Source: Halicephalobus mephisto
Lineage: Eukaryota; Nematoda; Chromadorea; Rhabditida; Panagrolaimidae
Length of the DNA stretch: 64,000 bases
NCBI GenBank assembly: GCA_009193035.1
Contig: SWDT01000207.1
Coordinates: forward strand, 1 to 64,000
Reading direction: 5' to 3'
Shown: piece after piece, positions 1 to 10,419 of the stretch
Layout: the number at the start of each line of letters is the position of its first letter
Position numbering within the stretch: position 1 is the first letter of the stretch
The notes under the pieces: generated by a model
What the model was told of the DNA's origin: nothing
The model's input: only the letters and a program-made list of their open reading frames with translations
Database searches by the model: none
Program-made: the position numbers and the translations under genes

Positions 1-2074
1 AAATAATGTTGATTGCATTAATATATGATATAATGTTGACAGTCTTGTTGTTTGATTAAGAAAATAATTGAATAAATTTAAACCGTTTATATAAATTTCT
101 GTATAATATGTGCTTGATATATTCAACTTTGCCACTTCATGTAATCTTCAGGGATATAGTTGCTTCAGAAAAACGTATATTACTATTTAGGAATAAAAAC
201 ATTAGAAGTTACGAATCATTGAAAATCATAATTTTGATTAAGTGAATCACAGTGAATTTCTGAAAATCACTATATTTAATTTATTTTAATAGAAATGGGT
301 GTAAACAATTGCATTTTCATTAAAAGTCTACTAAATAGTGATAGTTTTTAACTTGACACTTGGGTGTAAATAAGCAATAAAGAACTTTGATAAGTATGTC
401 CAGGTAGCTCAGTGGTTCAAAATGCAATTATCAGGTAATTTAAGTGGCAGGTTCGATTCCGGGAGAAGACGGAGTTTTCTATCATTCTTCATGAAGATTA
501 AAATTCCTCTAATAAGTAGATGAAGTACTGTATCAAACAGAACAACACTACTGTAGAGGAGAAGTATTGTTTGTGGGATTTGGGTCGGTTGGGGGAGAGA
601 AATTACAGCAGTGTGGAGTGCAAGGTTGTTGATGAGATGTTCGTTGATTTTCTAATAGTTCTTTGATTTGTATTTTGTTCAATACAGAAACTGGTTATTC
701 TTGAGTTTAAAGAAAATTTAATAGGGAGTAATCATATTTGTAAATTCGGAATCAAGAGTCAATATCAGGTTTATTTTCGGGAACTCGAAATTCAGAGGTT
801 GCCGTTTGCAGTCATCAGATAAAAACTAACTGACTTTTTCTGATGGTTCTCTTCTTCAGTCTTCAGTCTTCAGTTTCTGAGATCAGTATTCTAATCGTCC
901 AGAGAGTATTTGTTAGTAAAAAAGATCTAAAGTGCAAAATCCTTTCTTCAGATGACTTCAAGTCTATTGTCAAAGATAAATTTAGTCAGAAAATACAGAT
1001 GTCAGTGAGGAAATGAAGCAGATTTGACTAGATTTAGAGTGATGAAATTTCAAATTTAGAAATGCTTGAAGTGTTAACTAAGAACTGTACATTCCTACTT
1101 TCGAAATAGAAAAATGAACTTTCGATGTAATTGAATAACTTCCATTAGAAGTAATTGATTCTGTGTTACTCTAATTCTTCTGAATTCAAGAATCAAAGAA
1201 ATCTCTCTTTCGTGCTCTCGAGAATTTACAAAATATTTTGAAGACGAAATTACTTCAGTTGTTTTTCTTCTTTTAAACATGTAATGGATTTTATTCTCTA
1301 GGAGTAAATCACTGATAAAAGCTTGCATTTCATCCTTGATCAGTATCGATTTAGAGAAAATTGGAGAACTCACTTCGGAGAATGTTTAAAAAAAGTTGAA
1401 AAGTGAAGAAATTTAAAGACATGAAATTTAAAAAAAGGATCTTTATTCAGTTTAGGAAATTACAGAAAGTTTACAGATTTCTACGTGTTATTTCAATAAA
1501 CAGACAGATGAAATTGGTTCAACGGAGATTTCTATGAACAAAACATATTTGAATTAGGGCCAAAATCCCATTCGATATTGCTTGTGAGTTGTCAATGTCA
1601 AACAAATTGTTCGCTTGTTGGTTAGTTCCTTCTTCAAGATAATTTTAAATAATTACATCAAATAGAAGATATAAAGCAGTAGATTAGATTCATAATATGC
1701 AAATCCAAGTTTGCTATTATCTTGTGATTCCTTCTGTTTCTATTGTTCTTATTTTCAACTTTTTTAATGATTAAGATTCTTATTAAGATTATCTTCTGAT
1801 TTTCGTCTGCTACTACAGAACAGGAAAGTGAGTCTTAAGTCAGTTTATGCTTTTTTTCTGTATTGGTTGATAATCAATTTTTGGACAGATTTTTCTGTCA
1901 TAGAAGGGAGTGGCTTAAATCATGATCATTGAAAGATGACTGAAGTTCATTTTGAATTGTCTTTTTGTGATAAGGTGCCAGTTAGTTCTGTAAAGTTGGG
2001 TGAATTCAGTTATTATTTTTATTGATTGTTCTGTAATTAGAAAAATCCTATTTTTATAAACTATATTGAACTAG
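1..2074. other. Intergenic sequence, no supported gene
   Basis: Moderately AT-rich sequence without the long homopolymer runs seen to the right. It contains the tRNA-like segment listed separately and one 92-codon open frame on the minus strand (1095-1373). That frame has no recognisable motif, no convincing splice signals and no family resemblance I can see. I see no tandem array here. Confidence 0.5.
398..472 (+). pseudogene. tRNA-like segment (decayed tRNA or SINE head)
   Basis: An A-box-like word TAGCTCAGTGG (405-415) is followed about 45 bp later by a B-box GGTTCGATTCC (450-460). This is normal spacing for an internal Pol III promoter. The D, T and acceptor stems do not pair well, so it is not a working tRNA. 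A tRNA-derived SINE head or an old tRNA pseudogene are the two readings; no clear SINE tail was recognised. Confidence 0.4.
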
Positions 2075-3981
2075 ATGATTTGTCTCGGCCGTGAATGTAG
2101 ATTAGGATGGGGATACAATGACTCTTTGAAGCGGTTGATACCGGTTGAGGGAGAACCTTCTAATGTTACATCGGAAGTCAGGAATGAATGGGTATACTGG
2201 ACTTATAATTCGTCATCGACTGATATTCGATACTGGGCAAGTTTCTTGTTCATTGAATAAATTCATTGTGGATATTTTAGCCATGGATAAGTTTATTTCT
2301 AGAACCAAGCTACAGAAAATTCCTCGATTTCGAGATTATCTTTGACGATAATGAATATTGGGAATTTCGTTGTTATTTTATAAGACAAAGAAAAAGCTCC
2401 GAGAAGCTTCCAAAGTATCCACCCAATTGCAGTCATTTTGTCAGTGAGATTGATTATGGCGTGGATTTGTGGGTGCAGTTTCCAAAAACGGGATTTCCAA
2501 AAGATAGATATGGGGTAAGATTTACCAACATAGATCTCATACATTAACAAAGAATTCATTCCAATTTGATTAAATTTCTGACAGATCTTCAAAAGATAAA
2601 ATGAATAGTTCTGAGAATAAGTTTTTGATAGGAAATTATGCAATTATTTGAATTACTTTTGTCTATCTACTTTAACAGGAAGTTCTTTCAGATAGAAAGT
2701 TTATTTAGAGATAGAAGTTTCAATGAGGCCCAAAAGAAGACTAAATGCAGAGTTCTGGTCAATTATAATGAAATCAGAGAAATGACTCTGGAAGATCTTC
2801 TGAATTTCATGGATGAAATAAAGGAAAGGAAACATTCTCAAAACGATATTCCTGTCTCGTTTGGATGTGATAAACTAAGTCAGGAAATTCGAGGACCTGT
2901 CATCAGTAATCAATGCGAATTTGGAATCTTCCTTTCATACCTCTACTGTGTTTACCGGAAAATTGAAATGAAAATGAAGAAGACTGGGTATCCGGGTATT
3001 CTTCAAGATATGGAATCAGAAGAAAAGTCTTTAATGGAGATTTATATTCATTTAAACAAAGCAAAAGAGGACTACAAGTCAATGAACAGAAACGACTTCT
3101 TAAAAATGTATCCAATCTTGAAGAGACTCTTCTTCTGTTACACTGATTACATCAAATATTCAATCGAGTTTGTAAGCAAAATTGATGAAGGAGACCATCT
3201 TCCGGGGACAGATGAAGAAATTAAACCTTGGCTGGAAGAACTGAACAAATGGTTCCCGATGAAGGTGAATGGAGAATGGATCAACTGTACGGGACTCTTC
3301 ATTGCAATTCCTCCTGGTTATGAGCAAGTTGTGAAAACATTACATAACACAACTAAATTCAGTAATTCTCAAGTGATCAACCTAAATGAAGCAGTTGAGC
3401 CATATGTCGGGGATGAGGAGAATAAAAATATTATCTTTGGATTTGTCGACATGAGCGAAGCTGATAGAGATCATATCTCTGACACTTCGACTATATTGGA
3501 ATTGCAATGCCCTAAAGAATGCACTCCAAATAAGAGGAAATGGATCTGTACTAGATGTGGTGACTTTGTCAGTATTAAACTTAATCTCGTTGGATGGCAG
3601 TTTCTGTTTTGTTCCTGTGGATCAAAGAGATACAGAGATAATCTTCTTTTTTGTCACCATTCAAATCATCGACTAGGACAGCAAAGAGAAATACAAAATC
3701 AACCGGAAATTGTTCACCCACCAGTCCCAGAGATGGAAGCAAATCAAAGTCAAGTGCGTAATGAAGATAATTTGTTGTCTAGAATCTGTGAACAACTCCA
3801 GAAAATAAAAATTAGGGAAGGAAAAGACACAAGTTCAGAAATCTTCATTGCCATTATTGAGCTTCAGTCTAAGAACAAGAACAAAGGAGAAATGAAGGAT
3901 ATTTTAAGACCACTTCAAGATTTAAATCTGGATGGAGATACTAAGCATCTTATCTGTCAGTACTTGGATGAAGATAATTAA
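2075..3981 (+). CDS. Three-exon gene, putative Cys-cluster protein of SNTX/G-domain-like type (561 aa), function unknown
   Basis: Model: exons 2075-2236, 2281-2514 and 2692-3981, all phase 0. Intron 1 is 44 bp with a GC donor (GCAAGT) and TTTTAG acceptor; intron 2 is 177 bp, GTAAGA to TTTCAG. The ATG at 2075 is directly preceded by an in-frame TAG, so coding either starts there or an earlier exon joins nearby. The first residues read LGRECRLGWGYNDSLKRLIP. That pattern (LGR-x-x-x-LG-x-x-Y-x-x-x-x-x-x-LIP) recalls the N-terminus of a broad metazoan family that includes SNTX-like and AIG1/G-domain proteins; this link is from memory and weak. No P-loop is visible. Around residues 404-455 lies a Cys/His cluster (C-x3-C, then C-x2-C, C-x-C, CHH), probably zinc-binding. 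The C-terminal 90 residues are charged and may be helical. AATAAA follows the stop by 137 bp. Confidence 0.7.
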
Positions 3982-4117
3982 ATGAACGTTTAATTTAGTA
4001 ATTTCACCATTACTCTGTATTTATGCGTTTCTCGAGAGCTTTGGTTGGTGATTTAATTGTATTTCAAACTTGTATAGTTCTGAATACTTATTTTGTGTTT
4101 ATTAGTTTACTGTTAAG

Positions 4118-4123
4118 AATAAA
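4118..4123 (+). terminator. Poly(A) signal AATAAA of the 2075-3981 gene
   Basis: The first canonical AATAAA on the plus strand after the stop at 3981, in a T-rich context. The distance (137 bp) suits a short nematode 3' UTR. Confidence 0.5.
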
Positions 4124-6336
4124 GTGGACTAAATAACCATCTATTTTTGATTTTGATAAAGAAAATAGCACAATTGAAATTACCAGTCAAATTGACGATG
4201 AGAATGGTCTTTATGGGATAGTCATCTTAGATCTGCTCCGTCAAAAAATGAAATGTGTGTTCTTTTTGATTCTTGTTAAAAAGGAGCCTAACTACTAGAG
4301 AATTAGAGAATGTCATCATAACGAAAACCCCTAGAACTAGCATTCTGTAGTTTAAATAATCTCTGTGTTAGTTATACTATTAGTTGTCTTCTCCATTAAT
4401 ATATCTTATTAGTATCAAAAAATAGTTTTGATATATAAGAGCGGAGATAAATAATATATTAACAGCTTTCAATATTATTTCATTACTGAAGAATGGTTTA
4501 TTGTATTCTAGTAATAAAATGATTCTACTCCATGAAAGGAAAGAACAAGAAGTTTTACAAGATTACATTCACGCTGATCACGAGAAAAGTGGGAAACTGA
4601 CTTATTCCGAAGTAAAAAGAAGTGCGTTAATTTCAACAACAAACGAATAAAATCTCTCTTATATCGGTATTTCTGTAAATGAAAGGATAAATCTGTCTGA
4701 GTGATGAGTGGGCTCTTTCATCTGTTGACTGATATTCCTTTAGGGAGACGACAAATCTGGTCAACTATTGAATTTTGGTTAAAAGTCAAACAATTTTCCC
4801 CTCCTACATTTAAATTTGTATAGCGATATCTAGTTGTGTCTACTCAATTATCTAACATCCTTCTTGATCTATTTAGAGACAGGGTTTGTTCAAAAGTAAA
4901 GCTAGAAAACCTTGAACGCGAAAATCTGAATCTTTTTGAAACCATCCTTTTATGGTTTTTCAAAGTTAAACAAATGTAAGAATACTCAAATGATTCCAGA
5001 TCATTGATTTTGAGATATCCTTTATTTCTACAAGTCCGAAATCAACTCTCACCACAATCACTAATGAACTTACTCTTCACAATCAGGAACTTGGCTGGAA
5101 TGCAGTCTTTATTCTGACAGACACAAATATTTGAGGAAGACAGTAAATAGAACAGAACTAGACTGAACTCTGATTTGGAGTAACTGGAGTCTAAACACCT
5201 TGGATTAGATCTTATTGATGTTCTCAGAGTAGCATTACTATCTTCTCGTTATGTGCTCTCTTTCGAATTCACTTTACTCACGAACACCTTCTCTAAGAGG
5301 AGAATTAGAAATTTGTCCTAAAGCAATTTCACACCACTGATCTTTCTGATCATACTCATAAAAAGCAGAAGTGGTTTGTGCGGAAATTCAAGAAAATTAA
5401 TAAAAGTTATTTTGCTATGGAGATTTGTTAAGTTCATATTGAGACCTTTGGAATGAAACAAAACTCACTCAAATCCTATGGGGATTTACACGGCTTCCCT
5501 AATTTGATTGCGAAATCCGGTAGCTAGTCAATCTGTAACAGACCAGTTCATTGCATTGTGGGCGCACTGTTTTGAGATTGATATGACTGGTTCGATCTCT
5601 CATTCAAAGAAATTGGTTTCTCTTTTGTTATCTGCCCACATCTTCCATTTCCGACACAACTAAATTACTTTCTCTAAGGATGTGAGAGTATGAAAGAAGA
5701 ACTGAGTAATTGTTATCACTTAGTTACTGTATTGGTTTCAATCTAGGTGATAAGTGAGAGAATGGTCAGAAGTTTTGTTTCAATTGGGAATGGAAATCTG
5801 AAGTTCCATAGGAATTATTAGGTTTAGTAAAACTGTGGAAGACATCAACGCAATAGAAGACATGGGAACTGTTGTTAAGTAATCTTAACACCGATAAACT
5901 TAGACTCATTAACTATTAATAACAAAGCTGTTCACAACTTCCTGGGGAAGAGAAACTATTTCCGGCACAGAAATTTAGATTTAAATTTAGGTAAAAACTG
6001 TATAGAATACTGTAATGGGACCGGTAGATTCTCAATCTGATGTCAAAATCGAGAGTTAGGGTTTATATTCTAGAGATTTAGAGTCCTGAATTCTAAAGTT
6101 TAAAAACCATAACTCCATTAAATAAAGTTCAATTGACTTTGTTTCTTTTAAAGTCGTGTCTCAAGGGGAATTCTGAAGTCTGTTTTCCTGTGTTTCTATT
6201 TACTATCTAAATGAACAGTAACATCTTTCAATTTCATATGTACTGATAACCTTAAAATTCCCTATAATGAAAAATAGGATGCGATATCAGTGTCGTGTTC
6301 GAAAAAATCAACATAAGAACAGTTATTGTTATTGAT
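4124..6336. other. Intergenic sequence with a second tRNA-like stretch
   Basis: No open frame above background and no tandem array. Around 5555-5605 a D-arm-like GTGGGCGCACTG is followed by GGTTCGATCTC, a B-box variant, again suggesting a Pol III-derived remnant. Nothing else can be named. Confidence 0.35.
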
Positions 6337-6559
6337 TGTTGGGGTTTGAAGAGGAACCGGAGGGCTTAGAGATCACGAGTAAAGAATATTAATAATACTT
6401 TATTAATATAGAGACACCAGAATAGACAAGTAAAATAGGAATGACACATTCATATCTGAGGTAACTCTTCGGGTTTTATACCCTTACAATTAGAACGCGC
6501 GAGCGTGAGTTAACGCGCACTGGGAAACCATGAGAAATAGGGACTAACTGGTCCTAACA
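6337..6559 (-). mobile_element. Solo LTR of a retrotransposon, 223 bp, with 5-bp target duplication
   Basis: The segment starts TGTTGGGG and ends CCTAACA, giving the inverted TGTT...AACA ends typical of LTRs. It is flanked by identical 5-bp direct repeats TTGAT (6332-6336 and 6560-6564). Read on the minus strand it has a GC-rich upstream part with CGCG words, a TATA box GGGTATAAAACCC, and an AATAAA signal downstream, in the U3-R-U5 order. No internal retrotransposon genes or second LTR are nearby, so it is a solo LTR left by LTR-LTR recombination. A 5-bp duplication fits Ty3/gypsy or BEL/Pao; which one cannot be told. Confidence 0.85.
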
Positions 6560-7099
6560 TTGATCATATGGGTGGTTTCTTCCAAACCATTAGAGGCTGG
6601 ATAGCGATATTGGGAATCGTTTTGTGGGCGACATTAGTATACTTTTGTGTTTCCTACATCTTCAAACATTGAAAGTCATGTTTGCACACAGAAATATCGA
6701 CACAACTCCATATTTTCTTGTTGATTATGGTATTTCTCCCTTGAGATGATCGTTGGAAGTTCCATTACTTAGTCGGAATATGACTGATTTGGAGGATATC
6801 AATTTTCCATAAATGATGCCTGACCATGAAGGCAGAATCAAAGATATTTCTCTGTGCCCTGCCGTAAGTGCTCTAGAAATGAAAAGTTCACAGAGTGAAG
6901 AAAAGCTGATTCAGAAGAAAAACCAAAGCGGACATGATTTCCATCCAGAACTATGTAGAAATTCACGGAATAAAACGAAGCAGCATCGAGGCTTTTGGAT
7001 CGACTGCTCTTCAATTTCACTTTTAGTGATCATTTGATATATTGGTATTCGTAATAAACGACGATTTTATAACTTTCGTTTCTTCTTCAATTGTAATTA

Positions 7100-7785
7100 T
7101 CTGCCAGATGAAGATGAGGAAGTTTCTCAAGTATCACAAATGTTCTTTGTCCTCCACTTCCAGAAGAGTCCACACAGATGTGAGCTAAATCTTCTTAGCT
7201 CAAGCGATTATCTCGATATTCTCAATTTTCCCCCTTGGGAGTCCACATTCTGAGCACCATAGCTGGTTTTGATCTCATATCTGGACTTTCACAGATGGAA
7301 TTCTCTATTGCTGGATCATTGTAAGGAGAATCATCAGTGTTGTGGTCTCTGTCGTCGCTTGTAGTTGTACACAATCCATTTTTCATCAGATGTGACAATA
7401 CGACGCAAGAAAGGTAAATTCTCGTGTTTCAAAAGCAAGAACAGACCTTCAAACGACGCCTTTTGTTCGTAGGGAATCCAACGGTCTAGTTTTTTGATCT
7501 TCAAAGCTTTAAAATGTCTGTAAACAGTATTAGGACTTAGTTCCTGGTTTCCTGCCAACTCTTCGATAGTTTGTTGGGGATTTTCTTATACCGTACACTT
7601 CAGAAAGTCCTTGTTGGCAGTGACAGGTCGACCACTGTGATGTTTGTCTTCAAAGTTTCTGACGCCACTCCGGAAGCGTTGGTATCATTGTTGAGCAGTT
7701 CTTTCGGTAGTCCATTTTCTTTCTAAGGTCATATTGATGTTTCTGGAGGCTTTGGCAGCAGTACTTCCGCTTTTGAGCTATAATA
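7100..7785 (-). pseudogene. Mariner-family transposase, decayed copy
   Basis: Read on the minus strand, the frames match a mariner transposase in order. First comes a helix-turn-helix region with an ERT-QQ-x-x-QRFRSG stretch and a SGRP motif (about 7770-7600). Then comes a second helix region NTVYRHFKALKIKKLDRW (about 7530-7480). Last is the block IVTSDEKWIVYN (about 7400-7360), whose D is the first catalytic aspartate of the DD34D triad. The copy carries several stops and frame changes. Beyond 7330 similarity fades, and I could not find the second and third catalytic aspartates. Terminal inverted repeats were not recognised, so the limits are approximate. Confidence 0.8.
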
Positions 7786-7789
7786 AAAC

Positions 7790-8689
7790 ATACTCCGAGA
7801 TTATTGAATCCGCATCTTGATTTCAGAAAGCTATAGATTATCGAAATATCAAGAACAGGATTACCGTATCGGACACATAATTAGACTAACACTTGGGTTT
7901 TATATATGCAAAACATTTCACATTTTTAATGAATAACTCGATCTATTGCAGATAGAAATGCCTGAGCATCCAAATAACCGACACGAAATACCGAATAACC
8001 TAATAAAAAGTACTTTTTAAATCGCAAAAAAATTTTTTTTGAATTCTTGAACGGAAAATCTGTCCTCTTTCGAAATACTTCGAAGATGACAGTTCTCCTT
8101 TGACGATTAATCAATTAGACGAACAAAAACGGAATTGCTCTGAACGGATTGTCGTTCTTTCATTTTCCAAAAGTGGATCTCGATCAGAAAGTTATCTTTG
8201 ACCTTGTCTGGTCATCATGGGATCAGCTGACAAATGCCAAATCACAAATTTGGGAGATTTTCCAATTTTCGGATTTTATTCGATTTTTTTGATTATTTTA
8301 ATGGAATTGATTTGGCTTCCTCAAATGGCTACAGTAACTTTCATGATTTATGGAGGTTTTTAGAAATTTTATTTTTAAATAATTTCGGAAAATTCGGGCT
8401 ACACATCGGATATTCAAAAATGCGGAAATCAGATTTTCTCAAATATTTCTCGAAATGAAATTTGTACATTTTTAAAAATTTCGAAAATTGTGTATTTGAA
8501 CTTTCTGGAGAATTTTATTCACTTTTGTCAGAGGCAAGTTTTGAAAATTTAACCGTTACAGTATGACTTTTAGGTTTAATACAGTATTTTTTAAAATTAG
8601 ATACAGTATAGTTTTATAAAATTAGGTACAGTATACTTTTAAAAAATTAATACAGTACCCTTTTTAGTTTGATCCTTGTTGCTCTACAG
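7790..8689. other. Intergenic sequence, becoming homopolymer-rich after about 8.2 kb
   Basis: No supported gene. Short frames at 7926-8114 (-) and 8234-8458 (+) are low-complexity (Phe/Lys/Asn) and lack splice support. Around 8560-8660 the word TACAGTA recurs several times in a T/A-rich stretch with about 30-bp spacing. Confidence 0.4.
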
Positions 8690-9406
8690 GACTTAAAGGA
8701 TTTTACATTCTCTCTTCAATTATGCCGGAATTCTCGTCGGGACCATTTTTTTCGGACAAACGTCGGATTTGTTCGGCAGAAAAAAATGATGTTGATCTGG
8801 ATTTTCTTCATGACGATATTCAGTGTTGCTGCCAGTTTCAGCCTAAATTTTTGGATGTTCAATATTTTACAAATTTTTAACATGTTCTTCACCGGATCCA
8901 CCAACACGTAAGATTATTTTCAAAATTAATTAAAAATAATTATTTTAAATTTATTAAAATTTTTTAAACTTAATTAAGAAATATTTTTGTTTACTGTATT
9001 TGGATGAAATTTTTAGAATTTAGTGAATGACTTTAAAAAATTGTTTAAACATAGATTTGGTAGTTTTTGATCTCGATTGGAAAACTCTAAAATTCTCGTC
9101 GAGACGAATTTTTTGAAATTTTTATTTTTTAATAATGATTATTTTTCAGAATCGGGATGATTTACTTGATGGAGTTATTTCCGAAAAAACACCGATTCTG
9201 GGTGACTTTGACGATTTCTTTTTTTCCGAATTACGTGATCGTCGCCGGATTGGCTTATCTGGCCGGAAATTGGAGATTGTTGCTTCAAATAATTTCTGTC
9301 TTTAATTTTCTGTCTTTAATCTTACTGTATTTCGGATTCGAAAGTCCTCGATGGCATCTTCAGAAGGGAAAATTTAAAATATTGTTTTGGAGAATTATTA
9401 GTACTA
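8690..9406 (+). pseudogene. SLC22-type organic ion transporter (MFS), broken and truncated
   Basis: Two exons are visible: 8690-8907 (acceptor CTCTACAG, donor GTAAGA) and 9150-9406 (acceptor TTTTTCAG), with agreeing phase across the 242-bp intron. They encode the MFS signature GQTSDLFGRKK after transmembrane helix 2, then hydrophobic helices and MIYLMELFPKKHRFW. A further helix pair and ESPRWHLQKGK follow, the usual SLC22 order. The first exon changes frame twice: once between about 8700 and 8720, and once at a run of seven A (8790s) where eight are expected. The second exon stops where the MITE at 9409 begins. N-terminal exons and the C-terminal half (helices 7-12) are absent here. Either a pseudogene or, less likely, consensus errors in homopolymers plus an intron-borne MITE. 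Confidence 0.8.
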
Positions 9407-9408
9407 TA

Positions 9409-9797
9409 GGCATAAAGATCGGAAGTTAAACCGGAAATGGCTTATAAAGAAAGCCCAAAGCTCCGCCCAACCAGCTGACATTTGAGAGTTGTGTAGTAAA
9501 AGTGGTGGAAGTAAGATATGGGATGTCGATGGAGTGACATCTCGGGAGCTCCTTGATTAGGCGGAAAACTGTTGGTTCCTACTATTAGCAATCAAGCTCG
9601 TTTATCTTAACAAAAGCATAGAACAAAAGAGGAAGGATCCTCGTTTGACCGAAGTCAAACTCGGACCCGTCTAAAGCTGGAATTTCTCAAAGACTGACTC
9701 TCTAACACTTTAGTCTCACTTCACAGGCGTCGGCTGACTGGGCGGAGCTTTGGGCATCTTGTCTAGGCCGTTCCGGTTTAAGTCCGATCTTTATGCC
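9409..9797. mobile_element. MITE, 389 bp, TA target duplication, about 70-bp terminal inverted repeats
   Basis: The left end starts GGCATAAAGATCGGA and the right end is its reverse complement. Inverted similarity continues about 70 bp inward and includes CCCAAAGCTCCGCCCA on both sides. TA dinucleotides flank it at 9407-9408 and 9798-9799. There is no coding capacity. TA duplication points to a Tc1/mariner-superfamily transposase acting in trans. It sits exactly where the transporter exon loses similarity. Confidence 0.85.
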
Positions 9798-9799
9798 TA

Positions 9800-9840
9800 C
9801 ATGTCTAGGCCGTTCCAGTTTAACTCCGTTCTTTTATGCC
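9800..9840. mobile_element. Second partial copy of the same MITE end
   Basis: About 40 bp repeat the right terminal sequence of the element at 9409-9797 (TCTAGGCCGTTCC ... TTTTATGCC) and are again followed by TA (9841-9842). Probably the remnant of a neighbouring or nested copy. Confidence 0.7.
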
Positions 9841-9841
9841 T

Positions 9842-10345
9842 ACAAAAATATAAATAACTTTCACTAGGTACCAGATATTGGTCGCAACTCTCAATAACGA
9901 AATTGATTGTTCCATTTTTATTCAAATCAGATTCGCTTACTGGAGATATATTAATTAGGTTTTCTTTATCGGTAGAATTATCAAAAACTGGTTTATCATC
10001 GATGCTATAAATCCGGTCAATTACTTCCATTTATATAAATTAAATTTTCTACTATTTTAAAAAGAAAATTCACCAAATTATACATGTGACCATAATTCCA
10101 ATATACAGTATCAAGATTGATAATAAATTGCAATATTTGTAATATAACATCATCATTAGCTCTTCCATCTTCGTTTGCTGGCACTGGTTCACCTGTTTCA
10201 AGATCGAGTGCATATAATTTACCTGCTCTATTCTAATATTATTACATAAAATATAATTATTGTTGTGTTTAATATCTTTCTTACAGTTTTTCATCCGAGG
10301 TTTGTTAGAAGTAACAAAAAATGCAACTAAGACAGGAGCCATAAA
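9842..10345 (-). pseudogene. Virus-related structural-protein-like fragment plus an adjoining coding-like stretch
   Basis: On the minus strand an ATG at 10030 opens a 77-codon frame. After a 'KPVFD' stretch it has a segment (about 9930-9850) ending PSESYLYF. This resembles the start of structural proteins carried by Maverick/Polinton-like and other virus-derived elements in animal genomes; the match is from memory and moderate. Just upstream on the same strand (about 10230-10035) another frame is open for over 65 codons, with an acidic, protein-like stretch containing ALDLETGEPVP. That stretch is in a different frame, is preceded by a stop, and I do not recognise it. Both pieces look decayed, and the right MITE end has cut the first. 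Confidence 0.4.
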
Positions 10346-10419
10346 AACAACAATTAAAGATTAAGAATTCTTCTTCTTTCCCTTAACTAACGTGTGAAGA
10401 CGGGGGTTTGCCTCTAAGT

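Noticed and set aside
1095..1373. 92-codon minus-strand open frame
   Set aside because: No motif, no splice or start context, and composition like the surrounding intergenic DNA.
6813..7037. 74-codon plus frame and its 60-codon minus shadow
   Set aside because: No recognisable domain; next to the decayed mariner but not matching the transposase C-terminus.
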